Program-made: the position numbers and the translations under genes
Assembly: GCA_020161815.1 (NCBI GenBank)
Contig: JAIUOP010000004.1
Span: 92,507 to 156,506 of the forward strand
Source: Actinomycetota bacterium
Lineage (GTDB): Bacteria; Actinomycetota; Actinomycetes; Actinomycetales; Dermatophilaceae
Reading direction: 5' to 3'
Length of the DNA: 64,000 nt
Part shown: positions 49,450 to 59,644 of the stretch, piece by piece
Position numbering within the stretch: the first letter of the stretch is position 1
Layout: each line of letters begins with the position of its first letter
The notes under the pieces: model-generated
What the model was told of the DNA's origin: nothing
What the model saw: only the letters and a program-made list of their open reading frames with translations
Databases searched by the model: none

Positions 49450-50296
49450 GGCTTCCCTCCCAGAGCTGCTCGGCCACGTCGAGGGCATCGACAGTGCCGA
49501 TGACGTTGTGGACCCGCACGCCCCAGACTCCGTGCTGCGCGGCATACGCGCTGGTGACGGCGGTGGCCACGTCCCGCGCGAGCGGCGCACGCTCCTCTCC
49601 GCGTGCCCGCCCGACGGCGCCGAGGAAGGTCTTGCGGGATGTGCCGAGCAGGAGGCGGTGGCCCAGTCCCTGCAGGCGGTCGATCCCGCGGAGGAGGGCC
49701 CAGTTGTGCGCAGCCGTCTTGGCGAAGCCGATGCCCGGATCGAGGATGAGGTCCTCGTCGTCGATGCCGGCGTCGAGGAGGGCGTCGCGGCGCGCCGTCA
49801 GCTCGGCGACCACCTCGGCGACGACATCGGCATACGACGCCCGCGACTGCATGTCGGCCGAGTGACCCCGCCAGTGCATCGCGACGAAGGGGACTCCGGC
49901 CGCGGCGACCACCGGCGCCATGGCCTCGTCGGCGAGTCCACCGCTGACGTCGTTGACGATCGCTGCGCCCGCGGCGAGCGCACGCTCGGCCACGACCGCC
50001 CGCATGGTGTCGACCGAGACCAGGCAGCCGGCCGCGACGAGGGCCGAGATGACGGGGATGACGCGGCGCAGCTCCTCGGCGACGGAGGGCCGCTCGGCAC
50101 CGGGCCGGGTGGACTCGCCGCCCACGTCGAGGATCCGGGCACCTTGGGCCCACAGCTCGAGCCCGTGGGCGATGCCCGCCTCGGGGTCGAACCACTCGCC
50201 GCCGTCGCTGAAGGAGTCCGGCGTGACGTTGACGACCCCCATCACCAAGGGGCGGCGGGGCGGCGGCGCAGCGGTCGGCTGGATCGCCTCGGTCAC
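49442..50296 (-). CDS. folP: dihydropteroate synthase
   Basis: Sulfonamide target; joins p-aminobenzoate to the pterin. It has 284 residues: [99 protein letters not shown] and [23 protein letters not shown] 50296 overlaps the folE stop (GTGA). Confidence 0.96.
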   Translation of the reverse strand: MTEAIQPTAAPPPRRPLVMGVVNVTPDSFSDGGEWFDPEAGIAHGLELWAQGARILDVGGESTRPGAERPSVAEELRRVIPVISALVAAGCLVSVDTMRAVVAERALAAGAAIVNDVSGGLADEAMAPVVAAAGVPFVAMHWRGHSADMQSRASYADVVAEVVAELTARRDALLDAGIDDEDLILDPGIGFAKTAAHNWALLRGIDRLQGLGHRLLLGTSRKTFLGAVGRARGEERAPLARDVATAVTSAYAAQHGVWGVRVHNVIGTVDALDVAEQLWEGSHG

Positions 50297-50913
50297 CGCT
50301 GGCCCCCGAGCAGGAGCGACATCGCCTCGGCTCGGGTGGCGGGATCGCGCAGCTGGCCGCGCACGGCGGAGGTGATGGTGCGGGCGCCGGGCTTGCGGAC
50401 GCCGCGCATCGTCATGCACAGGTGCTCGGCGTCGACGACGACGATGACGCCCCGCGCCTCTAGGTGCTCGACGAGGGCGTCGGCGACCTGGGTCGTGATC
50501 CGCTCCTGCACCTGTGGACGGCGAGCGAAGACGTCGACGAGACGGGCCAGCTTCGACAGGCCGGTGACGACGCCGTCCTCGTTGGGGATGTACCCGACGT
50601 GGGCCACCCCGTGGAAGGGCAGGAGGTGGTGCTCGCAGGTGGAGTACACCTCGATGTCCCGGACGATGATCATCTCCTCGTGGTCGATGGAGAACTTCGT
50701 CGCGAGGATCTCGGCCGGGTCCTGCCGCAGCCCGGCATACAGCTCGGTGCAGGCGCGCGCCACGCGCGCCGGGGTCTCCTGGAGGCCCTCTCGATCAGGG
50801 TCCTCGCCGATGGCCAGGAGGAGCTCACGCACGGCCGCCTCAGCGCGCGCGAGGTCCACCGAGCCCGGCCGCGGGCCACCCTGGGCGCCGTCAGTGCTGG
50901 TCGGGCTCGACAC
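50293..50913 (-). CDS. folE: GTP cyclohydrolase I
   Basis: First folate step, zinc-dependent. It has 206 residues: [40 protein letters not shown] (zinc Cys and catalytic His), [63 protein letters not shown] 50913 lies inside the last codons of ftsH (23-nt overlap), so the fol genes are coupled to ftsH. Confidence 0.96.
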   Translation of the reverse strand: MSSPTSTDGAQGGPRPGSVDLARAEAAVRELLLAIGEDPDREGLQETPARVARACTELYAGLRQDPAEILATKFSIDHEEMIIVRDIEVYSTCEHHLLPFHGVAHVGYIPNEDGVVTGLSKLARLVDVFARRPQVQERITTQVADALVEHLEARGVIVVVDAEHLCMTMRGVRKPGARTITSAVRGQLRDPATRAEAMSLLLGGQR

Positions 50914-53008
50914 GCTGCCCCTCCGGGACCTCGATGACCTTGGTCGCGTCCCGGTCCACCGCCGCCTCGGGGTGGGCACCGGCCTCGGCGGCACGGTCGA
51001 TCGCCGCAGCCATGGCCGGGTCGCCCGGCGAGGTCGGGAGGACGTCGCCGTCCTGCCCGACGTGGCGGGAGCCGTTGAGGGCGGCCGCCTCGGCCGGGGT
51101 GAGGACCGGCGGCTGGGTGGACACCGTGCGGTGCTCGCTGGAGAGCCACTGCTCGCGCAGGGGGCGCTTCTGGATGTCCTTGAAGATCTCGGCGACCTCG
51201 GCCTGGTTCAGGGTCTCCTTGTCGAGGAGCTCGAGCACCAGGTTGTCGAGGATGGCGCGGTTGTCGTTGATGACGTGCCAGGCCTCGTCATGGGCGGCCT
51301 CGATGAAGCGACGCACCTCCTCGTCGACGATCCGGGCGACCTCCTCGGAGTAGTCGCGCTGGTGGCCCATGTCGCGGCCGAGGAAGACCTCGCCCTGGCT
51401 CTGGCCCAGCTTGACCGCACCGACCCGCTCGCTCATGCCGAACTCGGTGACCATCTTGCGGGCCATCGCCGTGGCCTTTTCGATGTCGTTCGAGGCGCCG
51501 GTCGTCGGGTCGTGGAAGATCATCTCCTCCGCGACGCGTCCTCCGAGGGCGTAGGCGAGCTGGTCGAGGATCTCGTTGCGGGTCGTGGAGTACTTGTCGT
51601 CCACCGGCATGACCATCGTGTAGCCCAGGGCCCGACCACGCGGCAGGATCGTCACCTTGGTCACCGGGTCGGTGTGGTTCATCGCCGCGGCGACGATGGC
51701 GTGACCGCCCTCGTGGTAGGCCGTCATCTTGCGCTCGTGCGCGGACATGATGCGGGTGCGCTTCTGCGGACCGGCGATGACGCGGTCGATCGCCTCGTCG
51801 AGGGTCGCGTTGTCGATCAGCTTCTTGTCCGAACGGGCCGTGAGCAGGGCGGCCTCGTTGAGGACATTGGCCAGGTCGGCGCCGGTGAAGCCGGGGGTGC
51901 GCCGCGCGACGGCGAGCAGGTCGACGCCGGCAGCCATCGGCTTGCCCTGGGCGTGGACCTCGAGGATGCGGTGGCGACCGATCATGTCGGGGGCCTCGAC
52001 GGCGATCTGCCGGTCGAAGCGGCCCGGGCGCAGCAGCGCCGGGTCGAGGATGTCGGGGCGGTTGGTCGCCGCGATGAGGATGACATTGGTCTTGACGTCG
52101 AAGCCGTCCATCTCCACGAGGAGCTGGTTGAGGGTCTGCTCGCGCTCGTCGTGACCACCGCCGAGGCCGGCGCCGCGGTGGCGGCCCACGGCGTCGATCT
52201 CGTCGACGAAGACGATGGCCGGCGCGTTGGCCTTCGCCTGCTCGAAGAGGTCACGCACCCGGGAGGCGCCGACACCGACGAACATCTCGACGAAGTCCGA
52301 GCCGCTGATCGAGTAGAAGGGCACCCCCGCCTCGCCGGCGACGGCCCGCGCGAGCAGGGTCTTGCCGGTGCCGGGGGGGCCGTAGAGCAGCACGCCCTTG
52401 GGGATCTTGGCGCCGACCGCGAGGAACTTGGCGGGGTCGGAGAGGAACTCCTTGATCTCGTGGAGCTCCTCGACGGCCTCGTCCGCCCCGGCGACGTCGG
52501 CGAAGGTCACCGAGGGGGTGTCCTTGGAGGCGAGCTTGGCGCGGGACTTGCCGAACTGCATGACCCGGTTCCCACCGCCCTGGGCCTGGCTCATCATGAA
52601 CCAGAAGAGCCCGACGAGCAGCAGCACCGGGAAGATGCTGATCATGAAGGTCCACAGGACGCTCTCGCCCTTGATCTCGTCGCTGTAGTTGTCCGGGACC
52701 TTCTCGTTGACGAGCGTGACCAGCGACTCGGCGCGCGCGTCGATGAACTCGGTGCGCACCTTCGCGGCGCCGCTGACCCCGGCCTCCTTGTCGGTGAAGG
52801 TCTCGCCCTTCTTCAGGTCGAGGTTGAGGACGTTGTCGCTGGTGAAGACCGCCTTGTCGACCTTGCCGTCGCTGATGAGCTGCTCGGCCTGCGAGGTGGT
52901 GACCCGGGCGTAGCCGCCGTCACTGTCGAAGGAGAACATCATCACCGTGATGGCGATGACGGCGAGCACCCAGAACAGCGGTGCCCGGAAGACGCGCTTG
53001 AAGTCCAT
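50891..53008 (-). CDS. ftsH: ATP-dependent zinc metalloprotease FtsH
   Basis: Membrane AAA+ protease for damaged or misassembled membrane proteins. It has 705 residues from ATG 53008 ([20 protein letters not shown], helix 1), a periplasmic domain, helix 2 ([19 protein letters not shown]), Walker [17 protein letters not shown], Walker [15 protein letters not shown], second region of homology [20 protein letters not shown], and the zinc site [13 protein letters not shown] (HExxH-type). The C-terminal 70 residues are low-complexity. Leads ftsH-folE-folP-folBK-DUF3180. The AGGAGG-like site is 25 nt upstream, so a slightly earlier start is not excluded. Confidence 0.96.
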   Translation of the reverse strand: MDFKRVFRAPLFWVLAVIAITVMMFSFDSDGGYARVTTSQAEQLISDGKVDKAVFTSDNVLNLDLKKGETFTDKEAGVSGAAKVRTEFIDARAESLVTLVNEKVPDNYSDEIKGESVLWTFMISIFPVLLLVGLFWFMMSQAQGGGNRVMQFGKSRAKLASKDTPSVTFADVAGADEAVEELHEIKEFLSDPAKFLAVGAKIPKGVLLYGPPGTGKTLLARAVAGEAGVPFYSISGSDFVEMFVGVGASRVRDLFEQAKANAPAIVFVDEIDAVGRHRGAGLGGGHDEREQTLNQLLVEMDGFDVKTNVILIAATNRPDILDPALLRPGRFDRQIAVEAPDMIGRHRILEVHAQGKPMAAGVDLLAVARRTPGFTGADLANVLNEAALLTARSDKKLIDNATLDEAIDRVIAGPQKRTRIMSAHERKMTAYHEGGHAIVAAAMNHTDPVTKVTILPRGRALGYTMVMPVDDKYSTTRNEILDQLAYALGGRVAEEMIFHDPTTGASNDIEKATAMARKMVTEFGMSERVGAVKLGQSQGEVFLGRDMGHQRDYSEEVARIVDEEVRRFIEAAHDEAWHVINDNRAILDNLVLELLDKETLNQAEVAEIFKDIQKRPLREQWLSSEHRTVSTQPPVLTPAEAAALNGSRHVGQDGDVLPTSPGDPAMAAAIDRAAEAGAHPEAAVDRDATKVIEVPEGQRVEPDQH

Positions 53009-53166
53009 GTAGTGGCCGGGCCCGGTGGGGCCCTCCTCCTGATCGTTCGCCCAGATCGTGCAATGCCGACAGCCGAGGAGCACGCCCCGTCATCGGGTAC
53101 ACGCTACCCGCCCGGCAGGGCGAGGAGAGTGGCCTCCACGAGGGGTGAGCACACGGCATGCAGCGG

Positions 53167-53197
53167 GGGCAACGCCGGGAGGCGGCGTGGCGTTCCC
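53167..53197 (-). terminator. hairpin after hpt
   Basis: GGG(C)AACGCC / GGCGTTCCC stem with a GC-rich loop, 6-36 nt past the hpt stop on the minus strand. It probably separates hpt from ftsH transcription. Confidence 0.6.
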
Positions 53198-53202
53198 GGG
53201 GC

Positions 53203-53739
53203 TCAACTGTAGACGTGCGGGGCGAGCGTGCCGACCTGGCGCAGGCCGCGGTACTGCTCGGCGTAGTCGAGGCCGTAGCCGACGACGAACTCGTTGGGGA
53301 TGTCGAAACCGACCCAGCGCACGTCGACCTGGACCTTGGCCGCCTCCGGCTTGCGGAGCAGGGTGCAGATCTCGACCGACGCCGGGTTGCGCGACTCGAG
53401 GTTGGCCTTGATCCACGACAGGGTCAGGCCGGAGTCGACGATGTCCTCGACGATGAGGACGTGCTTGCCGGTGATGTCGACGTCGAGGTCCTTGAGGATC
53501 CGCACGACACCGGAGGACTTGGTGCCCGAGCCGTAGGACGAGACCGCCATCCAGTCCACCGGCGCGCTGATCGGCAGGGCCCGCATGAGGTCGGCCATCA
53601 CCATGACCGCGCCCTTGAGGACACCCACGAGGAGGAGGTCCTTGCCGGCGTACTCGGCCGCGATCTCGGCGGCGAGCTCGTCGAGCTTGGCGTGGATCTC
53701 GGGCTCGGTGATGAGGACTCGTTCGAGGTCCTGGCCCAT
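53203..53739 (-). CDS. hpt: hypoxanthine phosphoribosyltransferase
   Basis: Purine salvage enzyme. It has 178 residues: LLLVGVLKGAVMVMADLMRA (PPi loop), the flexible loop VSSYGSGTKSSGVVRI, PRPP loop HVLIVEDIVDSGLTLSW (catalytic Asp) and VGFDIPNEFVVGYGLDYAEQ near the end. ATG 53739 is used; a GTG at 53754 is possible. The order tilS-hpt-ftsH is widely conserved in bacteria. Confidence 0.95.
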   Translation of the reverse strand: MGQDLERVLITEPEIHAKLDELAAEIAAEYAGKDLLLVGVLKGAVMVMADLMRALPISAPVDWMAVSSYGSGTKSSGVVRILKDLDVDITGKHVLIVEDIVDSGLTLSWIKANLESRNPASVEICTLLRKPEAAKVQVDVRWVGFDIPNEFVVGYGLDYAEQYRGLRQVGTLAPHVYS

Positions 53740-53795
53740 GTCGGCAGCGTCCACTGCACGGCTCCTCACGGTTGTCGCGGCGCGTGCCGCCCAGC

Positions 53796-54902
53796 CTAGC
53801 TGTGATGCGCGAGGCCGATGGTGATCCGCCCGGCCGCCCTGGCGACGCGGAGGTCGCCCGGGACGTGGAGCGGGCCCTGCCCGTGCCAGTGGGTGAGGAG
53901 GCGGTCACAGGCATCCGTATGCCGGGTGCTCACCTGCCCGGCCGGCGCCCCCGCCGCGATGAGCAGCCGCCGCCAGACGCGGGTCCGGATCGGTCGGGGC
54001 AGTTCCGCGAGCGCCCCCACCTCCACCCCCAGCCCGCCCACCTCCCGCCGATTCGAGGTAATAGCGCCCCCAGATGTGGGGCGGTAATACCTCGAATCAG
54101 CGGAGGCAGGATCGGCGGGGGCAAGGGGGGCGGGGGCGGGGGCAGGGTCGGCGGGGAGGGGGTCGGCGAGGGCGGAGAAGGCGTCATCGGCGAGGGCATC
54201 GAGCAGGTCGGCGTCCTCGCGCAGCTGGTCGGCCGTGCGGGCCAGCGCGGCCGCCACGCCCGGCCCGAGGTCGCGCTCGAGGTCGGCCAGGGCCCGCCGC
54301 GCCCGCACGCGGGTGAACGAGGCATCGGCGTTCATCGGGTCGTCCCACCAGGGCAGGTCCTCGGCAGCGCAGGCTGCCTCGGTGTCCGCACGGGTGATGG
54401 CGAGAAGGGGACGGCGGACGCGACCGCGAGCGGACGGCATACCGGCGAGTGAACGCGCGCCCGACCCGCGAGCCAGCCCGAGGAGGACCTGCTCGGCCTG
54501 GTCGTCGCGGGTGTGGCCGAGCAGGACCAGGCGTGCCCCCATTCGCGAGGCGGCCTCGTCCAGGGCGGCATGGCGCGCCTCCCGGGCCGCCGCCTCGAGG
54601 CCATCGGCCGAGGGCACGACCTCGACGGCCACCACCTCGATCGGGTCCAGCCCCAGCCCACGAGCGCGATCGGCCGCCGTGGCCGCCACGTCGGCGGAGT
54701 CGGGCTGGAGCCCGTGGTCGACGATCACCGCCCCGGCCCGCAGCCCGAGGCGCGACGCCTCGACGACGGCGGCGGCAGCCAGCGCGGTCGAGTCGGCGCC
54801 GCCACTCATCGCGACGAGCACGAGGTCACCGGCAGCGCACTCGGCGAGCGCGCCCCGCACGGCGGCGCGGATCGCCGCGATGCTGCGGTGCGGGCCGGTC
54901 AT
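53796..54902 (-). CDS. tilS: tRNA(Ile)-lysidine synthetase with palindrome insert
   Basis: Converts C34 of the AUA-reading tRNA-Ile to lysidine. It has 368 residues: LVLVAMSGGADSTALAAAAV (PP-loop), VDHGLQPDSADVAATAADRA, LVLLGHTRDDQAEQVLLGLA, RRPLLAITRADTEAACAAED, WWDDPMNADASFTRVRARRA. Near residues 250-287, between the conserved helix (DALADDAFSALADP) and LGVEVGALAELPRPIRTRVW, lies a Pro/Ala run plus DSRYYRPTSGGAITSNRREV, coded by palindrome type A. It keeps frame, so the protein is probably still made. Essential in most bacteria. Confidence 0.93.
   Translation of the reverse strand: MTGPHRSIAAIRAAVRGALAECAAGDLVLVAMSGGADSTALAAAAVVEASRLGLRAGAVIVDHGLQPDSADVAATAADRARGLGLDPIEVVAVEVVPSADGLEAAAREARHAALDEAASRMGARLVLLGHTRDDQAEQVLLGLARGSGARSLAGMPSARGRVRRPLLAITRADTEAACAAEDLPWWDDPMNADASFTRVRARRALADLERDLGPGVAAALARTADQLREDADLLDALADDAFSALADPLPADPAPAPAPLAPADPASADSRYYRPTSGGAITSNRREVGGLGVEVGALAELPRPIRTRVWRRLLIAAGAPAGQVSTRHTDACDRLLTHWHGQGPLHVPGDLRVARAAGRITIGLAHHS
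54046..54102. repeat. imperfect palindrome, type A, copy 2 (inside tilS)
   Basis: Arms 54046-54070 and 54078-54102 (25 nt, three mismatches), 7-nt loop CAGATGT. Core GATTCGAGGTAATAGCGCC...GGCGGTAATACCTCGAATC, the same as in menE (8148-8213). Both copies sit after a Pro-rich segment and are read DSRY(N/Y)RP. Confidence 0.9.
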
Positions 54903-54939
54903 GCCCGCGATTCTCCCCGACGCCCAGCCGTGGGCGCGT

Positions 54940-55992
54940 TCAGCCGTGGACGCGGCGGACCCAGGCCTGCGGGTCGGTGATCTCCTCCGGCAAGGGCAGG
55001 GTCTCCGCGGAGGTCCACACGGCATTGAAGCCGTCGACCCCGACGGCGTCCTGCACGCCGCGGACGAAGACCGCACCGTCGCGGTACTGTCGCATCTTCG
55101 CCTCGAGCCCGAGGAGGCGACGCAGCATCCGGTCCACGGCGCCCAGGCCCTGGCGACGCTCGGTGAACTTGGCGCGGATCTCGGCGACCGTGGGGATGTG
55201 GCGCGGGCCGACATCGTCCATGACGACGTCGGCGTGGCCCTCGAGCAGGCTCATGACGGCGGTGAGGCGGGCCAGCTGGCGACGCTGCTCGGGCGTGGTG
55301 AACAGGTCGGCGAGCCCGGTGCCGCCCTCCCGGAAGGCCTCGGGGAGGCGGGCCGCCACCGAGCGCGCGAGCTCCTGGAGGTCGTCGGGGTCCGGGGCGA
55401 GGTCGACGACGAGGTCGCGGGCGCTGCCGATGAGGTGGTCGCGCAGCCAGGGCACGGCCGTGAACTGCACCCGGTGCGTCTCCTCGTGCATGCAGACCCA
55501 GGTGCGGAAGTCCGCCGGGTCCACCTCGAGCTCGCGCGTCACCTGGACGATGTTGGGAGCGACGAGCATGAGGGCCGGCGTCCCTTGGGGCGCGAGGTCG
55601 TACTGCCCGAGCACCTTGCTCGCCATGAAGGCGAGCAGCCCGCCGGCCTCGGCCCCGGTGACCTTGGCGCCGATCGCCGTGACGAATGCACTGGGAGCGT
55701 GCGCAGCCTCCCCTCGGCGGGTCTGCATCGCCTCGATCGCCGGGTCGAGCAGGGCCTTCATCGACTGCGCGTTGGTGGCGATCCACGTGGGCCGGTCGAC
55801 GACGATCGCCTCGGGTGCCCCCGGGGGCGTGTGCAGGCGCGAGGTCTCGGCCACCGGCGCGTATGCCGTCCGCGCGGCCTCCCGGATCGCGGCCACCTCG
55901 GCGGCCGCCTCCTCCACGGTGATGCTGGGGCCCGGAGGCACGAGGGTCCGCCCGGTGGTGATGGCGAAGTCCCAGTCGACGTGGGCGGGCAC
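54940..55992 (-). CDS. zinc-dependent metalloprotease of the DUF2342 (F420-biosynthesis-associated) family
   Basis: A 350-residue protein. The metal site is FRTWVCMHEETHRVQFTAVP (HExxH), and MSLLEGHADVVMDDVG supplies a downstream Glu/His/Asp. Begins AHVDWDFAITTGRTLVPPGP, standard for DUF2342 proteins, which carry the F420-associated name by genome context only. It sits between dacB and tilS, the usual actinobacterial order. GTG 55992. Substrate unknown. Confidence 0.88.
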   Translation of the reverse strand: MPAHVDWDFAITTGRTLVPPGPSITVEEAAAEVAAIREAARTAYAPVAETSRLHTPPGAPEAIVVDRPTWIATNAQSMKALLDPAIEAMQTRRGEAAHAPSAFVTAIGAKVTGAEAGGLLAFMASKVLGQYDLAPQGTPALMLVAPNIVQVTRELEVDPADFRTWVCMHEETHRVQFTAVPWLRDHLIGSARDLVVDLAPDPDDLQELARSVAARLPEAFREGGTGLADLFTTPEQRRQLARLTAVMSLLEGHADVVMDDVGPRHIPTVAEIRAKFTERRQGLGAVDRMLRRLLGLEAKMRQYRDGAVFVRGVQDAVGVDGFNAVWTSAETLPLPEEITDPQAWVRRVHG

Positions 55993-56008
55993 GGTGTCCT
56001 CCAGGGTG

Positions 56009-57397
56009 TCAGTGGCAGCCGCAGCGGGTCAGGGCGGCGGCGAACCGGTCCAACGCCGCCCGCGCCCGGGCCGTTCCCTCATAGTTCTTGGGCACGGCAT
56101 CGGAGGCGACCGCGAAGGTGAGCAGGCGCCCGTCGGCATCCGTGGTGAGTCCGGCGAGGGCGGCCACCCCGGTGAGGGTGCCGGTCTTGCCCTGGGGGAT
56201 GCCCGCGACATCGGCGGTGTCCGGCGCGGCGAACCGGTCCGAGAGGGTGCCCGTGAGCCCGCCGATCGGGAGCTCCGCGAAGATCGAGCGCAGGTCCCGC
56301 TCCTTGCCCCCCAGGCCCAACGTGAGGACCGCGTCGACCGCGGTCAGGGTGGCCTTCTGGCCCGGGCCGAGACCACTGGCGTCGGTGAGCTGCAGTCCGG
56401 TCGTCGGGATGCCCCGACCGGCGAGGGACTCGACGACGAAGGGCCCGGTCGCGCCGTCGGCTGGGACCTCCTTGCCGGTGGCGACGATGGCCTGCCGGAC
56501 GAGGTTCTCCACGATCGCGTTGTCGCTCTCGGCGAGGGCATGCGCCAGGACCTCCCCGATCGGGGCCGAGCTCACCTGCCCCAGGACCGGCGCGTCGGGC
56601 GGGGCGGTGGCCTCGAGGGCGGGCGCCACGCTCGCCGGGCGGCCCGCGGCCACCAGGGCGGCCACGAACGCCCCGGCCACGTCGGCGTCGCTCTCTTGGT
56701 GCTTCACGACGCCGTGCAGGGGGCGGTTCTCGGCGAGGCCGATCATCGAGACCCCGCGGGTGAAGCCGGTCGTGACGTCGGCGGGATTCCACACGGAGGG
56801 GACGCGAGGGCCTGCGGCATAGGAGGTGTCGAGGTGGACGACGAGGGGGCCCGCGGGCGCCGCCTTGGCGACCTGGGCGGCGAGGTCGCCCAGCCCCGCC
56901 CGCCCGACGACGTCGGTGGGGTCGCCCTTGCCGGTCGCCAGCAGCGTGTCCCCCTTGGCGACGAGGAAGACCTCTCCGGCCGAGCCGCCCACGACCCGGG
57001 TGTCCATGGTCTCGGTCACCGCGAGCTGGTCGGCGACGGCGACCGCGGAGAGGATCTTCTGGGCCGAGGCGATGACCCGTGGCCGCTCGGCGTCCTCGGC
57101 ATAGATCACCGTGCCGGTCTCGGCATCGGTGACGATCGCGCCTGCGGCTCCGCCGAGGGCCGGATCGGCGAGCACCGGCGCCAGGGCCGCCGCCAGGCCG
57201 TCCGCGGTCGGCGCCGCGGCCTCCGCGGTCGGCGAGGCCGGGGCGGGTGTGGGCAGCGGGTGGAGGTTCGCGGGGATCGGCTCGGGCAGGGTGAGGACGC
57301 CCGGGACGAGGTCCTTGGCGTCGGCCGTGAGGTAGGCGCCGGCAGCCACGAGGAGCACGGCGGTCGTCAGTGCGGCCACCGTCCTGATGCGTTTCAC
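56009..57397 (-). CDS. dacB: D-alanyl-D-alanine carboxypeptidase/endopeptidase (PBP4, DacB)
   Basis: Peptidoglycan hydrolase of the S13 family. It has 462 residues: N-terminal membrane/signal segment [20 protein letters not shown], a Pro-rich linker, then [20 protein letters not shown] (SxxK: Ser-Ala-Gln-Lys), [20 protein letters not shown] (SxN) and [18 protein letters not shown] (KTG). Ends CGCH. GTG 57397 (GAGGGGGTGCC upstream) is chosen; an ATG at 57427 is possible. It diverges from ppa with 91 bp between. Confidence 0.93.
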   Translation of the reverse strand: MKRIRTVAALTTAVLLVAAGAYLTADAKDLVPGVLTLPEPIPANLHPLPTPAPASPTAEAAAPTADGLAAALAPVLADPALGGAAGAIVTDAETGTVIYAEDAERPRVIASAQKILSAVAVADQLAVTETMDTRVVGGSAGEVFLVAKGDTLLATGKGDPTDVVGRAGLGDLAAQVAKAAPAGPLVVHLDTSYAAGPRVPSVWNPADVTTGFTRGVSMIGLAENRPLHGVVKHQESDADVAGAFVAALVAAGRPASVAPALEATAPPDAPVLGQVSSAPIGEVLAHALAESDNAIVENLVRQAIVATGKEVPADGATGPFVVESLAGRGIPTTGLQLTDASGLGPGQKATLTAVDAVLTLGLGGKERDLRSIFAELPIGGLTGTLSDRFAAPDTADVAGIPQGKTGTLTGVAALAGLTTDADGRLLTFAVASDAVPKNYEGTARARAALDRFAAALTRCGCH

Positions 57398-57488
57398 GGC
57401 ACCCCCTCTGACAACGACGACCTCCATGCGCGAGACTTTGGGCACGAGCCTAGGTGACCGACGGAAAACCGACGGAAAGAGGAGTGCA

Positions 57489-58127
57489 GTGGAGTTCGAC
57501 GTCACGATCGAGATCCCCAAGGGAGCCCGGAACAAGTACGAGGTCGACCACGAGACCGGGCGCATCCGGCTGGACCGGATGCTCTTCACCTCGATGGCCT
57601 ACCCGAGCGACTACGGCTACGTCGAGGACAGCCTCGGCGAGGACGGCGACCCGCTCGACGCCCTCGTCCTCCTCGACGAGCCCACGTGGCCCGGCTGCCT
57701 CGTGCGCGCCCGGCCGATCGGCATGTTCCACATGCGTGACGAGGCCGGCGGCGACGACAAGATCCTGTGCATCCCGGCCGGTGACCCGCGCAAGAGCCAC
57801 ATCACCGAGCTCGAGCACATCAGCGAGTTCGACCGCCTCGAGATCCAGCACTTCTTCGAGACCTACAAGGACCTCGAGCCGGGCAAGTCGGTCGAGGGCG
57901 CCCACTGGACCGGTCGCGAGGAGGCCGAGCAGACCGTCAACGAGGCGATCAAGCGCGCCAAGGACGCCGGCCTCTCGACCGCTCGGTGGCGCACCCCGGA
58001 GATGGGCAACCAGGCGATCGCCGAGTACTCCAGCAAGGTCCGCCACACCGAGGAGGAGCTCGACGCGGCCGTGCAGCGCGCCATGCGCGAGCTGGCCACC
58101 AAGGACAACCCGCTGTCCGACGACTGA
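57489..58127 (+). CDS. ppa: inorganic pyrophosphatase (family I)
   Basis: Hydrolyses PPi from biosynthesis. The catalytic core shows [36 protein letters not shown] (active-site acidic signature), [14 protein letters not shown] and [20 protein letters not shown]. It has 212 residues, about 40 more than the usual 160-175, due to a helical tail ([20 protein letters not shown] and so on). GTG 57489 with GAGGAG 7 nt upstream. A strong hairpin follows the gene. Confidence 0.95.
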   Translation: MEFDVTIEIPKGARNKYEVDHETGRIRLDRMLFTSMAYPSDYGYVEDSLGEDGDPLDALVLLDEPTWPGCLVRARPIGMFHMRDEAGGDDKILCIPAGDPRKSHITELEHISEFDRLEIQHFFETYKDLEPGKSVEGAHWTGREEAEQTVNEAIKRAKDAGLSTARWRTPEMGNQAIAEYSSKVRHTEEELDAAVQRAMRELATKDNPLSDD

Positions 58128-58140
58128 GCGGTCCCGGCAC

Positions 58141-58182
58141 ACGAGAAGGGGAGCCGTCCCGTCGGGCGGCTCCCCTTCTCGT
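58141..58182 (+). terminator. ppa terminator hairpin
   Basis: Perfect 16-bp stem ACGAGAAGGGGAGCCG / complement with 10-nt loop, 14 nt past the ppa stop. The octamer GTATGCCG begins on the last two bases of the stem (58181-58188). Confidence 0.85.
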
Positions 58183-58237
58183 ATGCCGGGTGCTCACCGG
58201 CGTGCCCGACGCCGGCGCCCCCACTGGTCCAGTGAGC

Positions 58238-59644
58238 TCAGTTGACGCTGATGTGCACGTGGTCGTAGTGGTTGGCCGTGATCGAGCCACGGTCCGCCAT
58301 CCAGCGCCACTGGTCAGGCGCGTTGCCGGGGAACCAGATCCGCTGCTTCCAGATGATGTACTTCACGTTCAGCGAGCGGGCGTTGGCCTGGGTGTAGGCC
58401 GCGACCGCGTCGCCCTCGGCGAACGAGCGCGTCATCACGTCGACGGCATTGCCGTCCTTGTGGTCGCCCCAGGTGTCGGTCGGCCGGTAGCCGCCGATGT
58501 TGGTGATGCCGAAGGTGTTGCGGACCGCGTTGTAGACGGCCTGCGCGTTCGGGGTCAGGCCGCGCTGGGGGTAGCTCGCCTGCGAGGTCGACGTCGTCGT
58601 GGAGGTCGAGGCCGGCTTGGGCGCGGTGGTGGTCGTCGGCTTCGGCGTGGTGGTCGTCGGCTTCGGCGTGGTGGTCGTCGAGGGCTTGGGGGCCTGGCTG
58701 GCGGCCTGTGCGGCGGCAGCGGCCGCTGCGCGTGCAGCCGCCTCGTCCGCCGCCTTCTTGGCCGCCGCGTCCTTGAGGGCCTGGGCGTGGGCGGCTTCCT
58801 CGGCCGCCACCTTGGCGGCGAGCGCTGCCTGCTCCGCCGCGCGCTGGGCGGCGGCGGCCTCGGCCGCCTGACGGGCCAGGCCGTCCTGACGGGCACGCTC
58901 GACCTCGACCGAGGTGGACCGGGCGGCCGCGAGGGCAGCGACCCGCTGCTCCTGCTCGGCCTGGATGCGAGCGGTCTCGGCCGCGGCGGAGTTCGCGCTG
59001 TCTGTCGCGGCCCTGCTGGCGGACGCGGCAGCACTGGCGGCCTCCGCCTGCTGCCCTCGCGCCTGCTCGGCGACCCGGTCGGCCTCGGCCTGGAGGTTCG
59101 CGGTCGACGTGGCATTGGCCAGCGCCTGCTGGCGCAGGTCACCGACGACCGTCAGGGCGGCCGAGCGATCGGCCACCTCCTGCGGCCCGCCCTCGTCGAG
59201 GTAGACACCCAGGCCGGACATCGAGCCCTGCTCCTGGTAGATCTGCGCGGCGGCTCGTCGGACTTCGCGGTCGGCGCGGTTGCGCTCCTCGGCGGCGGCG
59301 CGCGCCGCGGCGGCGGCCTCGTCGGCCGCCTGCTGACGCTCGGCGAGCAGGCCCTGCGCCGCGTCGGCAGCAGCGCGTGCGGCGCTGGCGTCGTTCTGGA
59401 GGGCGACGAGGCGGTCGGCGGCGGCGGCGTACTCGGACTCGATCTGGGCGACCGACCCCGCGGCGGCTGCCACCGCGCTCTTCGCCTGGTCGACCTGCTG
59501 CTGCGAGGGGATGACCGGCTCGGCGTGCGCGCTCAGGCTGAGGGTGAGGCTGGCTGCGGAGAGGACAGCGGCGGCGGCGAGCGCCCGAGGCGCACGCGCC
59601 AGGCGGCCGCCGGCAGGCTGCGGCCGGGTGGGCACGGCATTCAC
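58238..59644 (-). CDS. secreted coiled-coil protein with C-terminal M15-like (ARB_07466-type) domain
   Basis: A 468-residue exported protein from GTG 59644 (AGAGAGG about 9 nt upstream). Signal peptide ALAAAAVLSAASLTLSLSAHA (about 17-37). Residues 45-330 are a long Ala/Glu/Arg coiled coil like actinobacterial NlpC/P60 partners. Residues about 333-367 are a Pro/Thr repeat linker (KPTTTTPKPTTTT). Residues 375-468 hold RGLTPNAQAVYNAVRNTFGI, GGYRPTDTWGDHKDGNAVDV and the end NHYDHVHISVN, with the zinc His/Asp of an M15-like fold. Likely a cell-wall-associated factor. Confidence 0.82.
   Translation of the reverse strand: MNAVPTRPQPAGGRLARAPRALAAAAVLSAASLTLSLSAHAEPVIPSQQQVDQAKSAVAAAAGSVAQIESEYAAAADRLVALQNDASAARAAADAAQGLLAERQQAADEAAAAARAAAEERNRADREVRRAAAQIYQEQGSMSGLGVYLDEGGPQEVADRSAALTVVGDLRQQALANATSTANLQAEADRVAEQARGQQAEAASAAASASRAATDSANSAAAETARIQAEQEQRVAALAAARSTSVEVERARQDGLARQAAEAAAAQRAAEQAALAAKVAAEEAAHAQALKDAAAKKAADEAAARAAAAAAAQAASQAPKPSTTTTPKPTTTTPKPTTTTAPKPASTSTTTSTSQASYPQRGLTPNAQAVYNAVRNTFGITNIGGYRPTDTWGDHKDGNAVDVMTRSFAEGDAVAAYTQANARSLNVKYIIWKQRIWFPGNAPDQWRWMADRGSITANHYDHVHISVN

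Noticed and set aside
49292..53212. A 1306-codon open frame on the plus strand
   Set aside because: It is antisense to ftsH-folE-folP-folBK, all strongly supported. Long antisense frames are expected at this GC level; it has no domain pattern.
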